Origin: a bacterium
GTDB lineage: Bacteria > 4484-113 > JAFGCY01
DNA length: 43,093 nt
Direction: 5' to 3'
Assembly: GCA_020849855.1 (NCBI GenBank)
Contig: JADZFO010000048.1
Coordinates: forward strand, 1-43,093
The notes beneath the pieces were generated by a model. The model was not told where the DNA came from. It did not search any database and was given only the letters and a program-made list of their open reading frames with translations. Position 1 is the stretch's first letter, and every line of letters starts with the position of its first letter. Below, one piece after another: positions 1 to 7,841 of the stretch. The translations under genes and the position numbers were made by a program.

Positions 1-99
1 GAGAACAGGCAGGTAAACTGCTCCACGGACGTCTCCGATATGCGTTTGTGTGAGAACTCTCAGCATATCAATCAGGGGACGTCCACCCCTTCTGCTCTC
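1..99. ncRNA. Candidate structured RNA (possibly cut by the window edge)
   Basis: No ORF is visible, but the segment can be drawn as a closed fold. Bases 1-8 pair with 92-99 (7 of 8), 9-12 pair with 18-21, 27-33 pair with 78-84 (GGACGTC with GACGTCC), 37-43 pair with 63-69 (GATATGC with GCATATC), and 51-54 pair with 59-62 at the tip. I do not recognise it as tmRNA, SRP RNA, 5S rRNA or a tRNA: the T-loop, GGAA tip and 5S motifs are absent. The strand is unknown because stems read on both strands. It is a candidate only; part may lie outside the window. Confidence 0.3.
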
Positions 100-129
100 T
101 CTCCACGCTGATTGGCGAAGAACCAAACA

Positions 130-167
130 AAGGCGGGGCCCTGGTGAACTTCACTGGGCCCCGCCTT
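130..167 (-). terminator. Rho-independent-type terminator downstream of the oxidase-like gene
   Basis: A perfect 12-bp GC-rich stem (130-141 with 156-167) is followed on the minus strand by the U-rich stretch TGTTTGGTT. It lies 155 bp beyond the stop of the minus-strand gene at 322-1170, so it probably ends that transcript. The plus-strand side is less T-rich, but bidirectional use is possible. Confidence 0.6.
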
Positions 168-188
168 ATTGGATCCGCTAGTTTTATG

Positions 189-207
189 CACCGGGCACCG
201 CCCGGTG
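189..207. repeat. Perfect 8-bp inverted repeat
   Basis: Arms 189-196 and 200-207 (CACCGGGC with GCCCGGTG) flank a 3-nt loop. No T-run follows on either strand, so it is not a clear terminator. It is one of three stem-loops between the first gene and the possible RNA at the left edge. Confidence 0.5.
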
Positions 208-295
208 TGAGTCAACCCTTGCGCTGAGAGTGCGCTTTCGCCGGGTCAGGCGTGCCTGCTCCGGCCTGGCCCCGGACGGCAATCCAGGGAAGGCA

Positions 296-315
296 GCCCG
301 CATTGTTATGCGGGC
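296..315. repeat. Perfect 8-bp inverted repeat just past the first gene's stop
   Basis: Arms 296-303 and 308-315 (GCCCGCAT with ATGCGGGC) surround a 4-nt loop, 6 bp beyond the stop codon of the minus-strand gene. No U-tract follows, so it may protect or process the 3' end rather than terminate. Confidence 0.5.
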
Positions 316-321
316 CCACTA

Positions 322-1170
322 CTAAGCCGCGGCGGCGCCCAGACGGCCGGCCTTCATCTCGTCCTCGTAGAGGCCGTCCCAGAAAGCCTGCACGCCATTG
401 AGCATTTCAACGCCGGCCTTCATGAAGACATCCTCGTCGAACTGCTCGTCGTCGAAGCACTCGCGCAGCTCGTCCCAGACGTGCTCCTTGTGCTGGCCCT
501 CGATCTTGTCATGGAAGGTGAAGAAGGCCACGTTAAGGGCCGGCATCTTGTCGGCCTTGAAACGCTCCAGGCCAGAGATCAGTTCCTTCCAGAAACCGGC
601 GGCGGCCCAGTTCTCGACCGCGAAGCCCGCGCCCTGGCAGACGTTGTAGTCCTCGGCGCCATACAGACGGTCCAGCTCGTCAGCGAAGAAGACCGTGCTC
701 TTGGTGCCGTGGCGGCGCTTGCCCATATCGTTGAAGCCCAGGCCGAAGTTCTCGCCGATCTTCAGCAGCCAGACGAAGTGCGCAGCCATATTGCGGTAGG
801 TGCCGCCATCAACCGTGCCCTCGGTGGAAACGAGGCCCGGGTCGACCGCGCTCTCGCCGGCCAGCTTGGCCTCCTCAGCGGCGCGGCCCTCATCGCTCTT
901 CTTCTTGCGGTAGATGACGCCGAGCTCGTTCATCAGGATTTCCTTGCTCTCGAAGTAGCTCTCGAGGCTGTCGGCGTTGATCATCTTCTTGAGGGCCGCG
1001 ATGAGGAAGAGGTGGCTGAAGACGGAGAACTGCGTCACCATGTGCTTGACGCTCTCGACCGGCAGGTCGGCCTCCGCGAACCACTTGCAGTACTTGTTGT
1101 CGACGACGACGGGATGGCCGAGAAATTCCTTCTCGATGCGGACCTTAAAGGCCTCGAAATCGCGCGCCAT
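322..1170 (-). CDS. Heme-oxygenase-like (TenA/PqqC/CADD fold) putative di-metal oxidase
   Basis: The 282-residue protein has the helical pattern of the heme-oxygenase-like diiron oxidase/CADD/PqqC superfamily. Possible metal ligands sit where the family puts them: E140 and H154, then E186 in an ENWAA helix, then H220, E224 and H227 in an HxxxExxH motif. Known members (CADD, UndA, SznF-type domains) use O2 and two metals for varied oxidations; the substrate here cannot be read. The ATG is preceded by AAGGAG at good spacing, and a good sigma70 promoter lies about 100 bp upstream (1267-1295). It stands alone, so the neighbours give no pathway. A redox-inactive TenA-like protein is an alternative. 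The fold is fairly safe; the activity is inferred. Confidence 0.7.
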   Translation of the reverse strand: MARDFEAFKVRIEKEFLGHPVVVDNKYCKWFAEADLPVESVKHMVTQFSVFSHLFLIAALKKMINADSLESYFESKEILMNELGVIYRKKKSDEGRAAEEAKLAGESAVDPGLVSTEGTVDGGTYRNMAAHFVWLLKIGENFGLGFNDMGKRRHGTKSTVFFADELDRLYGAEDYNVCQGAGFAVENWAAAGFWKELISGLERFKADKMPALNVAFFTFHDKIEGQHKEHVWDELRECFDDEQFDEDVFMKAGVEMLNGVQAFWDGLYEDEMKAGRLGAAAA

Positions 1171-1266
1171 AATGCCTTCTCCTTAGCTTCAGGTGATCTT
1201 GCGTTATTACTTCTGGGCGCGGCCCAGCACTGATCTAGTACCAGCGGGCGCTCCCGACTGATCTCA

Positions 1267-1295
1267 ATTGTACGGTGCGAAGCACGGCTTGACAA
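1267..1295 (-). promoter_or_regulatory. Sigma70-type promoter of the oxidase-like gene
   Basis: On the minus strand TTGTCA (1290-1295) and TACAAT (1267-1272) are separated by exactly 17 bp. The predicted start site near 1260 gives a leader of roughly 90 nt with an AAGGAG ribosome site before the ATG at 1170. Confidence 0.7.
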
Positions 1296-1339
1296 GTTCC
1301 ATAGCGCCCGCGGGCCTGATTTGATGCCGCATTTCGCAG

Positions 1340-1375
1340 GACAAAATCAAGTGATTTTGTCTCAATAGTTGAGAC
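1340..1375. promoter_or_regulatory. Two adjoining inverted repeats (possible operator)
   Basis: Arms 1340-1349/1352-1361 (GACAAAATCA, 2-nt centre) form a perfect 10-bp inverted repeat. Arms 1359-1365/1369-1375 (GTCTCAA with TTGAGAC, 3-nt centre) form a second, sharing three bases with the first. They are A+T-rich compared with their surroundings and lie 45 bp upstream of the -35 box of the oxidase-like gene, the place for an activator or repressor site. They could instead fold at the 3' end of the DinB-family transcript, but no U-run follows. Confidence 0.5.
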
Positions 1376-1459
1376 GAATGCGCATAGGCGCAAGGCAGAA
1401 GGCACAAGGCTCAAGTAGAAGGGGCCGACAGCTCGTCCCTCAGCCCTTTCATCTGACTG

Positions 1460-1936
1460 CTAGTCCGCCAGCCCTTCCCGCACAGCGCGGCGCCAGACGA
1501 CGAAGTCGGTGCTGGGCGGCGAGCCGTTCTGCTCGCGGATCCGCGAGGCCAGCTGGCCGCGGTGGTACTGGCTGTGCAGCATGGAGTGGGTGATGATGTC
1601 GCCAAGAGTCTGCATGCCGGCCTTGCCGTCGGGCATGGTGTAGTGCACCTCGCGGGCCAGATCGCCGTCCTCCAGCGTCGCCAGGAGGTTGGACCACAGC
1701 TCGTCCAGCAGCTCCAGCAGCTTCTCGCTGTCCTCCAGGCTGATTTCGGGCCAGGTGGTCGCCAGGGCGTCCTCGTTGGCGTTGATCCGGCCCAGCCACA
1801 TGCGCTTGGAGCCGCAGAGGTGGGCAAAGAGGCTGGTCAGGCGCGGCCCGGGGGAGTCCAGGGCCTTGATGGTGGCCAGCATCTGGCGGTTGGCCCAGCG
1901 GTCGTAAGCGAACATGCGCTGCAGCAGTTCCAGCAT
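1460..1936 (-). CDS. DinB/YfiT-family putative metalloprotein
   Basis: The 158-residue protein matches the DinB four-helix-bundle family: YDRWAN near the N-terminus, H39 in helix 2, and H121 with H125 in the HxxxHRGQ signature near residue 125. The three histidines bind a divalent metal in family structures. Members include damage-induced proteins and thiol (mycothiol/bacillithiol) transferases; none of these roles can be assigned here. There is no Shine-Dalgarno; TAACCT stands 6 nt before the ATG, so the message may be leaderless. It is divergent from lon with 131 bp between the start codons. Confidence 0.8.
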   Translation of the reverse strand: MLELLQRMFAYDRWANRQMLATIKALDSPGPRLTSLFAHLCGSKRMWLGRINANEDALATTWPEISLEDSEKLLELLDELWSNLLATLEDGDLAREVHYTMPDGKAGMQTLGDIITHSMLHSQYHRGQLASRIREQNGSPPSTDFVVWRRAVREGLAD

Positions 1937-1942
1937 GCGGCT

Positions 1943-1948
1943 AGGTTA
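1943..1948 (-). promoter_or_regulatory. -10-like box (TAACCT), leaderless type
   Basis: TAACCT lies 6 nt before the ATG at 1936 on the minus strand, so transcription would begin at or next to the start codon. No convincing -35 box is visible. Confidence 0.4.
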
Positions 1949-2040
1949 ACACAATGCGCGCTGAACCGGGGGGCCTGACAGTCCGATGAAATAAGCTTGG
2001 GCGGGGTAGTAGATACCAGTTCCCTTAGAGGGGGCGGTGC

Positions 2041-2046
2041 TATACT
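2041..2046 (+). promoter_or_regulatory. Extended -10 promoter of lon
   Basis: TGC directly before TATACT gives an extended -10 element; no good -35 is seen. The start site would be near 2053. An AGGAG ribosome site follows at 2060-2064, close to the ATG at 2068. Confidence 0.55.
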
Positions 2047-2067
2047 CGCAAACCGGAACAGGAGACT

Positions 2068-4866
2068 ATGGCTGAATTTGAACAGGGGCAGGGCGGAGGC
2101 CAGGCTTTCACCCCCGACGGGGGCGATTTTCCGCGCGAACTGCCCATTATGCCGCTGAAAAATGTTGTGGTTTTCCCCAGCGTTGTGCTGCCAATCCACG
2201 TCACCCGCGAAAAGAGCACTGCGGCAATTGAAGCGGTGCTCAGCGGACAGCGCATCATGGGCCTGATGAGCCAGCGCGACGAGGACGAGGAAGACCCGGA
2301 TTACGACGACCTATATGAGATCGGGACCATCGGCCTGATCCTGCGCGTGCTGAAGCTGCCGGAAGGCGGCGCGCGCATCCTGATCCAGGGCCTGAGCCGC
2401 TATAAGGTGACCAAGTGGCTGGCCAAGGATCCTTATTTCCTGGCCCAGGTTGAGGCGCTGCCGGAGATGGAGACAGACTCCATGCAGGCCCAGGCGCTGA
2501 TGCGTGCGGTTAATGAGCAGTTCAAGCAGTATGTGAATCTGGGCAAGAGCCTGCCCTCAGAGATCCTGGTCGCCGCCAACAACATTAAGGAGCCGGGCAA
2601 GCTGGCGGACCTGGTGGCGGCGAATATCTCCATCGGCGACGAGATGCGCCAGGAGATCCTGGAGGTCATCGACCCCCTGCGCCGCCTGGAGCGGATCAAC
2701 CAGATTGTCCAGAGCGAGATCGAGCTGCTCAACATGAGCAACCGGATCCAGAGCCAGGTGCAGGAGGAAGTGGGGCGCAACCAGCGCGAGTATTTCCTGC
2801 GCGAGCAGCTCAAGGCGATCCAGAAGGAACTGGGCGAGAGCGACCCCAAGGAGCAGGAGCAGGCCGAATACCGCAAGAAGATTGACGCGGCCAACATGCC
2901 GGAAGAGGCGCTGAAGAAGGCCAACGACGAGCTGCAGCGCCTGGAGCGCATGCACCCTGAAAGCGCCGAAGCGGGCGTAATCCGCACCTACCTGGATACC
3001 CTTTGCGCGCTGCCCTGGAGCGTCGGCTCGGACGACGAGGTATCGATCAGCAAGGCCCGCGCGATTCTGGACGACGACCACTATGGCCTGGATGAGATCA
3101 AGCAGCGCCTGCTGGAATTCCTTGGCGTACACAAACTTAAGGACAGCGTGCGCGGCCCGATCCTGTGCCTGGTCGGTCCGCCCGGTGTGGGTAAGACCAG
3201 CCTCGGGCGCTCCGTGGCCCAGGCTATGGGCCGCAAGTTCGTACGCATGAGCCTGGGCGGCGTGCGGGACGAAGCCGAGATCCGCGGACATCGCCGGACC
3301 TATGTGGGCAGCATGCCGGGCCGCATCATCCAGAGCATCAAGAGTGCCGGGACCAACAACCCGGTGATCATGCTGGACGAGATTGACAAGCTGGGCCACG
3401 ATTTCCGCGGCGACCCCTCCAGCGCGCTGCTGGTGGCGCTGGACCCCGAGCAGAACTACGCCTTCAGCGACCATTACCTTGAGGTGCCCTTCGACCTCAG
3501 CAAAGTGCTCTTCATCGCGACGAGCAATATTCTGGACACCATCCCGGCGCCGCTGCGCGACCGTATGGAAGTGATCCGCCTGGCCGGCTATACAGAGCTG
3601 GAGAAGATCCGCATTGTCCAGAAGTTCATCCTGCCCAAGCAGCTTGAGAACCACGGCCTGAAGTCTGACGCCCTGAAGCTCAGCCCGGCAATGCTGCGCG
3701 AGCTGACCCTGCGCTATACCCGCGAGGCGGGCCTGCGCAACTGCGAGCGCGAGGTGGCGAAGATCTGCCGCAAGGTGGCGCTGCAGGTGGCCGAGGGCAA
3801 AGTAAAGAAGGTCAGCATCAGCACCCCGGAGCAGCTGGCCGAGTATCTGGGCACTCCGCGCTACAGCTTCGAGGAAGCCCGGCGCAAGGACCAGATCGGC
3901 GTGGTGACCGGCCTGGTCTGGACCAGCGCCGGCGGCGACACCCAGGTGATCGAAGCAGCCTTCATGGAAGGCAAGGGCCAGCTGATCCTGACCGGGCAGC
4001 TGGGCGAGGTGATGCAGGAGTCCTGCCGCGCCGCGATGACATATTGCCGCTCCAACGCGGGGATTCTGGGCATCAAGCCGGAGCTCTTCAGCACGCGGGA
4101 CGTGCACCTGCACTTCCCGGCCGGCGCGATCCCCAAGGACGGCCCCAGCGCGGGTATCACCATCGCCGTGGCCCTGATCTCGCTGTTCACCGAGGAGAAG
4201 GTGAACGCGAAGGTGGCGATGACCGGAGAGATCAGCCTGAAGGGCCGCGTGCTGGCCATCGGCGGGTTGAAGGAGAAGATGCTGGGCGCCAAGCGCAGCG
4301 GGATCCACAAGATCCTGGTGCCGCTGAGCAACCGCAAGGACCTGGCCGACATCCCGGAAGAGATCAAGGAAGGGATGGAGGTGGCCTTCGTCGAGACCAT
4401 CGATGAAGTGCTGCCGCATGTCTTCAAGTCGGCGCAGCTGCGCCGGGCGGCGGCGCTGAAGGCGGCGCAGAACAGCGCGGGCGAAGGATCGCTCAACGGC
4501 GCCGGCGATGGAGCCCCCAAAGCTGCTGCCAAGTCGGCAGCCAAGGCGGCGCCTAAAGCAGCCGCCAAGACGGCAGCCAAAGCGCCTGCCAGGACTCCTG
4601 CCAAGGCTCCGCTGAAGGCTGCGCCGGTGCGCAAGCCATCCGGCGGGGGAGCCGCGGGCAGCGGCGTATCCGGCAGCGGTACTGGCGCGAATGGCGCCGG
4701 CAGGGTACAATCAGGCTCTGGTGGACGCGGGCGCACGACAAGTGTCAGCAGCCCGCGCCAGACAGGGCCGGCCGCCAGCAATGGCAAGGCCGGCAAGGCA
4801 GCTCCGGCGGCTTCAAGCCGCAGCGGGAGCAGGCCCGGCACCTCCGGCGGACGCCGCGGCAAGTAG
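2068..4866 (+). CDS. lon: ATP-dependent protease Lon with an extra low-complexity C-terminal tail
   Basis: This is cytoplasmic AAA+ protease La, which degrades damaged and regulatory proteins. It has an N-terminal Lon substrate domain (about 25-220), a coiled-coil linker, Walker A GPPGVGKT (370-377), Walker B with DE at 437-438, and the C-terminal protease with catalytic S694 in DGPSAG and K737 in GGLKEK. Typical Lon ends near residue 800; this one runs to 932. The last ~140 residues are first rich in Lys/Ala/Pro, like a histone H1-type tail, then in Gly/Ser/Arg. The tail is in frame with no break and is not the protease fold. An AGGAG site precedes the ATG. The gene is divergent from the DinB-family gene and followed after 101 bp by an rRNA methyltransferase gene. 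Confidence 0.97.
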   Translation: MAEFEQGQGGGQAFTPDGGDFPRELPIMPLKNVVVFPSVVLPIHVTREKSTAAIEAVLSGQRIMGLMSQRDEDEEDPDYDDLYEIGTIGLILRVLKLPEGGARILIQGLSRYKVTKWLAKDPYFLAQVEALPEMETDSMQAQALMRAVNEQFKQYVNLGKSLPSEILVAANNIKEPGKLADLVAANISIGDEMRQEILEVIDPLRRLERINQIVQSEIELLNMSNRIQSQVQEEVGRNQREYFLREQLKAIQKELGESDPKEQEQAEYRKKIDAANMPEEALKKANDELQRLERMHPESAEAGVIRTYLDTLCALPWSVGSDDEVSISKARAILDDDHYGLDEIKQRLLEFLGVHKLKDSVRGPILCLVGPPGVGKTSLGRSVAQAMGRKFVRMSLGGVRDEAEIRGHRRTYVGSMPGRIIQSIKSAGTNNPVIMLDEIDKLGHDFRGDPSSALLVALDPEQNYAFSDHYLEVPFDLSKVLFIATSNILDTIPAPLRDRMEVIRLAGYTELEKIRIVQKFILPKQLENHGLKSDALKLSPAMLRELTLRYTREAGLRNCEREVAKICRKVALQVAEGKVKKVSISTPEQLAEYLGTPRYSFEEARRKDQIGVVTGLVWTSAGGDTQVIEAAFMEGKGQLILTGQLGEVMQESCRAAMTYCRSNAGILGIKPELFSTRDVHLHFPAGAIPKDGPSAGITIAVALISLFTEEKVNAKVAMTGEISLKGRVLAIGGLKEKMLGAKRSGIHKILVPLSNRKDLADIPEEIKEGMEVAFVETIDEVLPHVFKSAQLRRAAALKAAQNSAGEGSLNGAGDGAPKAAAKSAAKAAPKAAAKTAAKAPARTPAKAPLKAAPVRKPSGGGAAGSGVSGSGTGANGAGRVQSGSGGRGRTTSVSSPRQTGPAASNGKAGKAAPAASSRSGSRPGTSGGRRGK

Positions 4867-4967
4867 GCCGCCGCAGAGCAGCAGGTGCGGGCCGGCGGCA
4901 GCCTGGCGTGGCCGCAGGCTGCCTGTGACTATGGCGCAGAGCGCCGATCTCAGCGTGAGGAACACCC

Positions 4968-6581
4968 TTGACTGATAAAACTGACGCCGCTGCGCCGGCC
5001 AAGGGCCGCAGGCGCAAGCCGGAGGGCGAAGCCGCTGCCGCGCCTGCCGAAGGCAGTGTGAAGCCCAGCCGCAGCCGCAAGAAGGCCGAGGACTCTGCCG
5101 CCACCGCCGCGCCCCCGGTCGCTGCTGACGCAGCGCCGAAGACACGGACACGCCGCAAGGCTGAAACGGATACGGGCGCGGCCCCCGCGCAGGCGGTTGA
5201 AACCCCTGCCGCAGCGCGCCAGTCCGCAGCGCGCCAAAGTGAGGGACGCCAGGCGGATACCCGCCAGGCTGCCCCCGAGAGGCCAGCCGCAGCGCGTGGT
5301 GACCGCTCGGGCTTTGCCGAGCAGCAGGGCGGCCCGCGCCAGGGCTCCGGACAGGGCCGCGGCGATGGTGGCCGGGATGACTACGACTCCGACCCGGCGG
5401 GCCGCAAGCGCCGCCGCCGCGGCGGTCGCGGGCGCAAGCGGGGCGAGGGCGAGGCACCCCGCGAGCAACTGCCCCGCGAGCAGCAGCCGCGTGAGCAGCA
5501 GCCCCGCGAGCCGCAGCGCCAGCCCCAGGGCGGACGCTATGACAACCGCTCCGGCCGTCCCGGCCCGGGTGGACTGCGCGACCCGCGGGATTCACGCGGC
5601 GGACGTCCCGACATGCGCGGCCGCGATGGCCAGCGCGGTGGCCGGGATATGGGCCGCGACATGAGCCGGGATATGGGCCGCGACGGCGGCGGGCGTGAGG
5701 GCGGGCCGCGCGGACGCAGCGGGGGCGCTCCCCTCGACCGCTCGGTGCCCAAGGGCCAGCTGCCCGCCGACCTGATCTATGGCATCAACGCCGTCTCAGT
5801 GGCGCTGGAGACCGGCCAGCTCAAGACCCTGTACTACGACAACGGTTTTAACAACGAGCGCGTCAAGCAGATCCACGCGCACGCCCAGGACGCCGGCATC
5901 GCCGTGCTGCCCCTGCAGCGCCAGGGCTGGAGCCGGGCGCTGGCCGGCGAGCAGCACCAGGGCGTGGCCGGCATGCTCTACCCCCAGCGCAGCCACTTCC
6001 TTGAGGAGATCGTCGCCAACGCCGGCGAGGACTCCTGCGTGCTGGTGCTGGACCGCGTGCAGGACCCGCACAACCTGGGCGCGATCCTGCGCACCGCCGG
6101 CGCGGCCGGCGTGGACGCGGTGGTGCTGCCCAAGGCGGGCGGCTGCCCGGTGACCCCCGCGGTGCACCGCGCGGCGGCCGGGGTGAGCCTGCTTAACCGC
6201 ATCGTCGAGGACGAGAACATCGCCCGCGCGCTGGACTTCCTGAAGGACCAGGGCTACTGGGTCATCGGCTGCGACAGCGAAGAGGGCGAGGACGCCACGA
6301 CCTTCGAATACCCGCACAAGCGCGTCATCGTGATGGGCAACGAGGCCGAGGGCATGCGCCGCTTGGTTAAGGAGCACTGCGACTACCTGGTGCGCATCCC
6401 GATGCCGGGGCCGAAGTGGCTGGCCCGCGAGCACGATGGCAGCTCGGCGGCGATGGTCGAGAGCCTCAACGTCTCGGTGGCCACCGCGATCATCCTGTAT
6501 CTGTCGATGAGCGACCTTGCGAGGGCCGCACATGAGGCCGAAGAGGACGAGCGCGAGACGGAGCCGACCGAAGAGGGCTAG
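4968..6581 (+). CDS. SpoU/TrmH-family RNA 2'-O-methyltransferase (RlmB-like) with a long basic, disordered head
   Basis: The C-terminal half is a SPOUT methyltransferase. It has a substrate-binding domain from about residue 269 (LIYGINAV), motif 1 DRVQDPHNLGAILRT near 362, motif 2 VMGNEAEGM near 455 and motif 3 SLNVSVATAIILY near 498. It transfers methyl from SAM to a ribose in RNA; RlmB (23S rRNA Gm2251) is the closest functional match I recognise. The first ~265 residues are low complexity: acidic/basic Ala-rich, then Arg/Gly/Asp-rich with short tandem repeats (EQQPR; a 24-nt unit repeated at 5641-5688), unlike the ~250-residue usual enzyme. Start is TTG, chosen because GAGGA lies 7 nt upstream. 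The extra head resembles RGG-type RNA-binding tails. Confidence 0.9.
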   Translation: MTDKTDAAAPAKGRRRKPEGEAAAAPAEGSVKPSRSRKKAEDSAATAAPPVAADAAPKTRTRRKAETDTGAAPAQAVETPAAARQSAARQSEGRQADTRQAAPERPAAARGDRSGFAEQQGGPRQGSGQGRGDGGRDDYDSDPAGRKRRRRGGRGRKRGEGEAPREQLPREQQPREQQPREPQRQPQGGRYDNRSGRPGPGGLRDPRDSRGGRPDMRGRDGQRGGRDMGRDMSRDMGRDGGGREGGPRGRSGGAPLDRSVPKGQLPADLIYGINAVSVALETGQLKTLYYDNGFNNERVKQIHAHAQDAGIAVLPLQRQGWSRALAGEQHQGVAGMLYPQRSHFLEEIVANAGEDSCVLVLDRVQDPHNLGAILRTAGAAGVDAVVLPKAGGCPVTPAVHRAAAGVSLLNRIVEDENIARALDFLKDQGYWVIGCDSEEGEDATTFEYPHKRVIVMGNEAEGMRRLVKEHCDYLVRIPMPGPKWLAREHDGSSAAMVESLNVSVATAIILYLSMSDLARAAHEAEEDERETEPTEEG

Positions 6582-7021
6582 CCCGGTGCGCAGACGAGCC
6601 GTCCGCGATCCAGATGGCTAATGGCTAATGGCTAATGGCGGATGAAAGCAGGGAGCAACCCAGTAGAATCGGGACGCGCGAAAGTAAAGTAGCGCCTGCA
6701 GCATCATCAACTTGTAGCGGCGCGTGGAGCGCCGGTGGCGTTCCATCGGAGGCGAAGGAACACATCGAGGCCCGTAGCGCCGCACTCAGTGGCGGCGAGC
6801 AGTGGCTTCACCGGGGAGCACGATTTTTGCTGGACCGGTGGGGCCGGTTTGAAACCGGCGGGTCTCTGACAAACACTCTGGAGCAGCCCGGGGTTCAGTA
6901 GCAGCGCGGCCCTACCTGCACGTTCTTCATAAGCGGCGCTCAGTTCCGCCCGGCATGGTTGAGCTTTAACTTGCTTCCTCTGATGGGCGATTTACCTATA
7001 GCCCACACAGCGAGGTAACAG
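6582..7021. repeat. Intergenic repeat-rich stretch
   Basis: I see no convincing gene here. It holds three tandem copies of ATGGCTA (6614-6634) followed by a partial fourth, and three short palindromes: 6718-6734 (CGGCGC/GCGCCG), 6778-6797 (CGCCGC/GCGGCG) and 6843-6859 (GCCGGTTT/AAACCGGC). The third belongs to the GCCGGYT family seen again at 7842 and 8594. An 88-codon ORF at 6635-6901 crosses these repeats and looks accidental. Confidence 0.55.
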
Positions 7022-7804
7022 GTGCGCAACTCCATCCTCTGTGCATTTACTTGCACGATCCTGCTTCTGAGTCCCGAGCTCAGCTCAGCAACTTCACTTG
7101 GCAGCCCCTATGTCCCTGAAGACAGCTGGGTTTATCCTGTTTGTGACTACTTCGTCGACTGTGGCGTAGTGCCGGGCTATGCGAAGGACTACTTTAACGG
7201 TGAGCAGGGGCGGCTGCCCCAGGAATTCGCCGGCTTTATCGCGATCCTTTTTGACGTGCTGGCGCAAACCGATGCTGCTGCAGATCCTCGTCTGGCGCTG
7301 TTCGACCTGGAGCAGCTCAAGGCCCAGCTTTTTGAGGAGTTCAAGTACTCTCTGTCAGTCACAAGGGTGAGGCCTGCAGATCCCAAGACAGCCTGGCCCG
7401 GGAGGGCGGGTTACTTTAGCGGCTTGTTGCGGCTTACAAGCAAGGACTTCCCGGTGCCCGAGCTGTTTGCCCTAATCGAATCCTATCCAGCGACCAGTTC
7501 CACGCTGCTGCAGTCGGCCTATGATGACGTGCCTCGGACCGCGCCCTGGTATGGCCTGCTGGCTGAGGCGTGCAGGGCAGGAGCGCTGGAAGGCTATCCT
7601 GAAAACTTCTTTGATGGTGAGCGTACTCTCACCCGATACGAGTTCGCCCAGGCTGTGGCGCGAATGCTCGACCGTATCGAAGCGACCGACTATGGCTGGT
7701 GGAATCCCAATTTGGAGAAGGCGGAACAAGCTGGTTTCAAGCGCCGCGGTATCGCCGAGCTTGTATTGGAGTTTGCACCAGAGATGGAAGAGCTTGGCGA
7801 CTAG
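7022..7804 (+). CDS. Secreted protein with two SLH-like repeats
   Basis: The 260-residue product begins with a signal peptide (hydrophobic LCAFTCTILLL, cleavage likely near residue 24). Two S-layer-homology-like repeats follow, residues 30-80 (VPEDSWVYPV...GVVPGY) and 167-220 (YDDVPRTAPWYG...LTRYEFAQAVARML). The second has the full pattern of an SLH motif: a D-V-P start, the EGYP turn and the LTRYEFA helix. SLH modules bind secondary cell-wall polymers or peptidoglycan and anchor envelope proteins; no catalytic module is present. Start is GTG with GAGG 6 nt upstream. It is flanked by repeat-rich DNA on both sides, hinting at an accessory position. Confidence 0.75.
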   Translation: MRNSILCAFTCTILLLSPELSSATSLGSPYVPEDSWVYPVCDYFVDCGVVPGYAKDYFNGEQGRLPQEFAGFIAILFDVLAQTDAAADPRLALFDLEQLKAQLFEEFKYSLSVTRVRPADPKTAWPGRAGYFSGLLRLTSKDFPVPELFALIESYPATSSTLLQSAYDDVPRTAPWYGLLAEACRAGALEGYPENFFDGERTLTRYEFAQAVARMLDRIEATDYGWWNPNLEKAEQAGFKRRGIAELVLEFAPEMEELGD

Positions 7805-7817
7805 GATGAATGCAGGC

Positions 7818-7833
7818 GGGGCGCATGCGCTCC
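7818..7833. repeat. REP-like palindrome, GCATGC type
   Basis: GGGGCGCATGCGCTCC is a near-perfect palindrome (one mismatch pair). It matches the GGGGCGCATGC core read on the minus strand at 8623-8642, on the other side of the DUF4160/DUF2442 pair. Confidence 0.45.
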
Positions 7834-7841
7834 AATCGATC

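Noticed and set aside
1..99. A retron-like ncRNA because the ends pair
   Set aside because: No reverse transcriptase gene lies in the window and the next gene is an oxidase on the other strand.
189..207. A second terminator after the first gene
   Set aside because: The stem is perfect but no T-run follows on either strand.
2557..4710. A 717-codon minus-strand frame opposite lon
   Set aside because: It is a shadow of the conserved lon reading frame, rich in Ala/Arg/His/Leu with no recognisable motif.
6635..6901. An 88-codon plus-strand frame
   Set aside because: It runs through three palindromes, has no ribosome site and no recognisable sequence.
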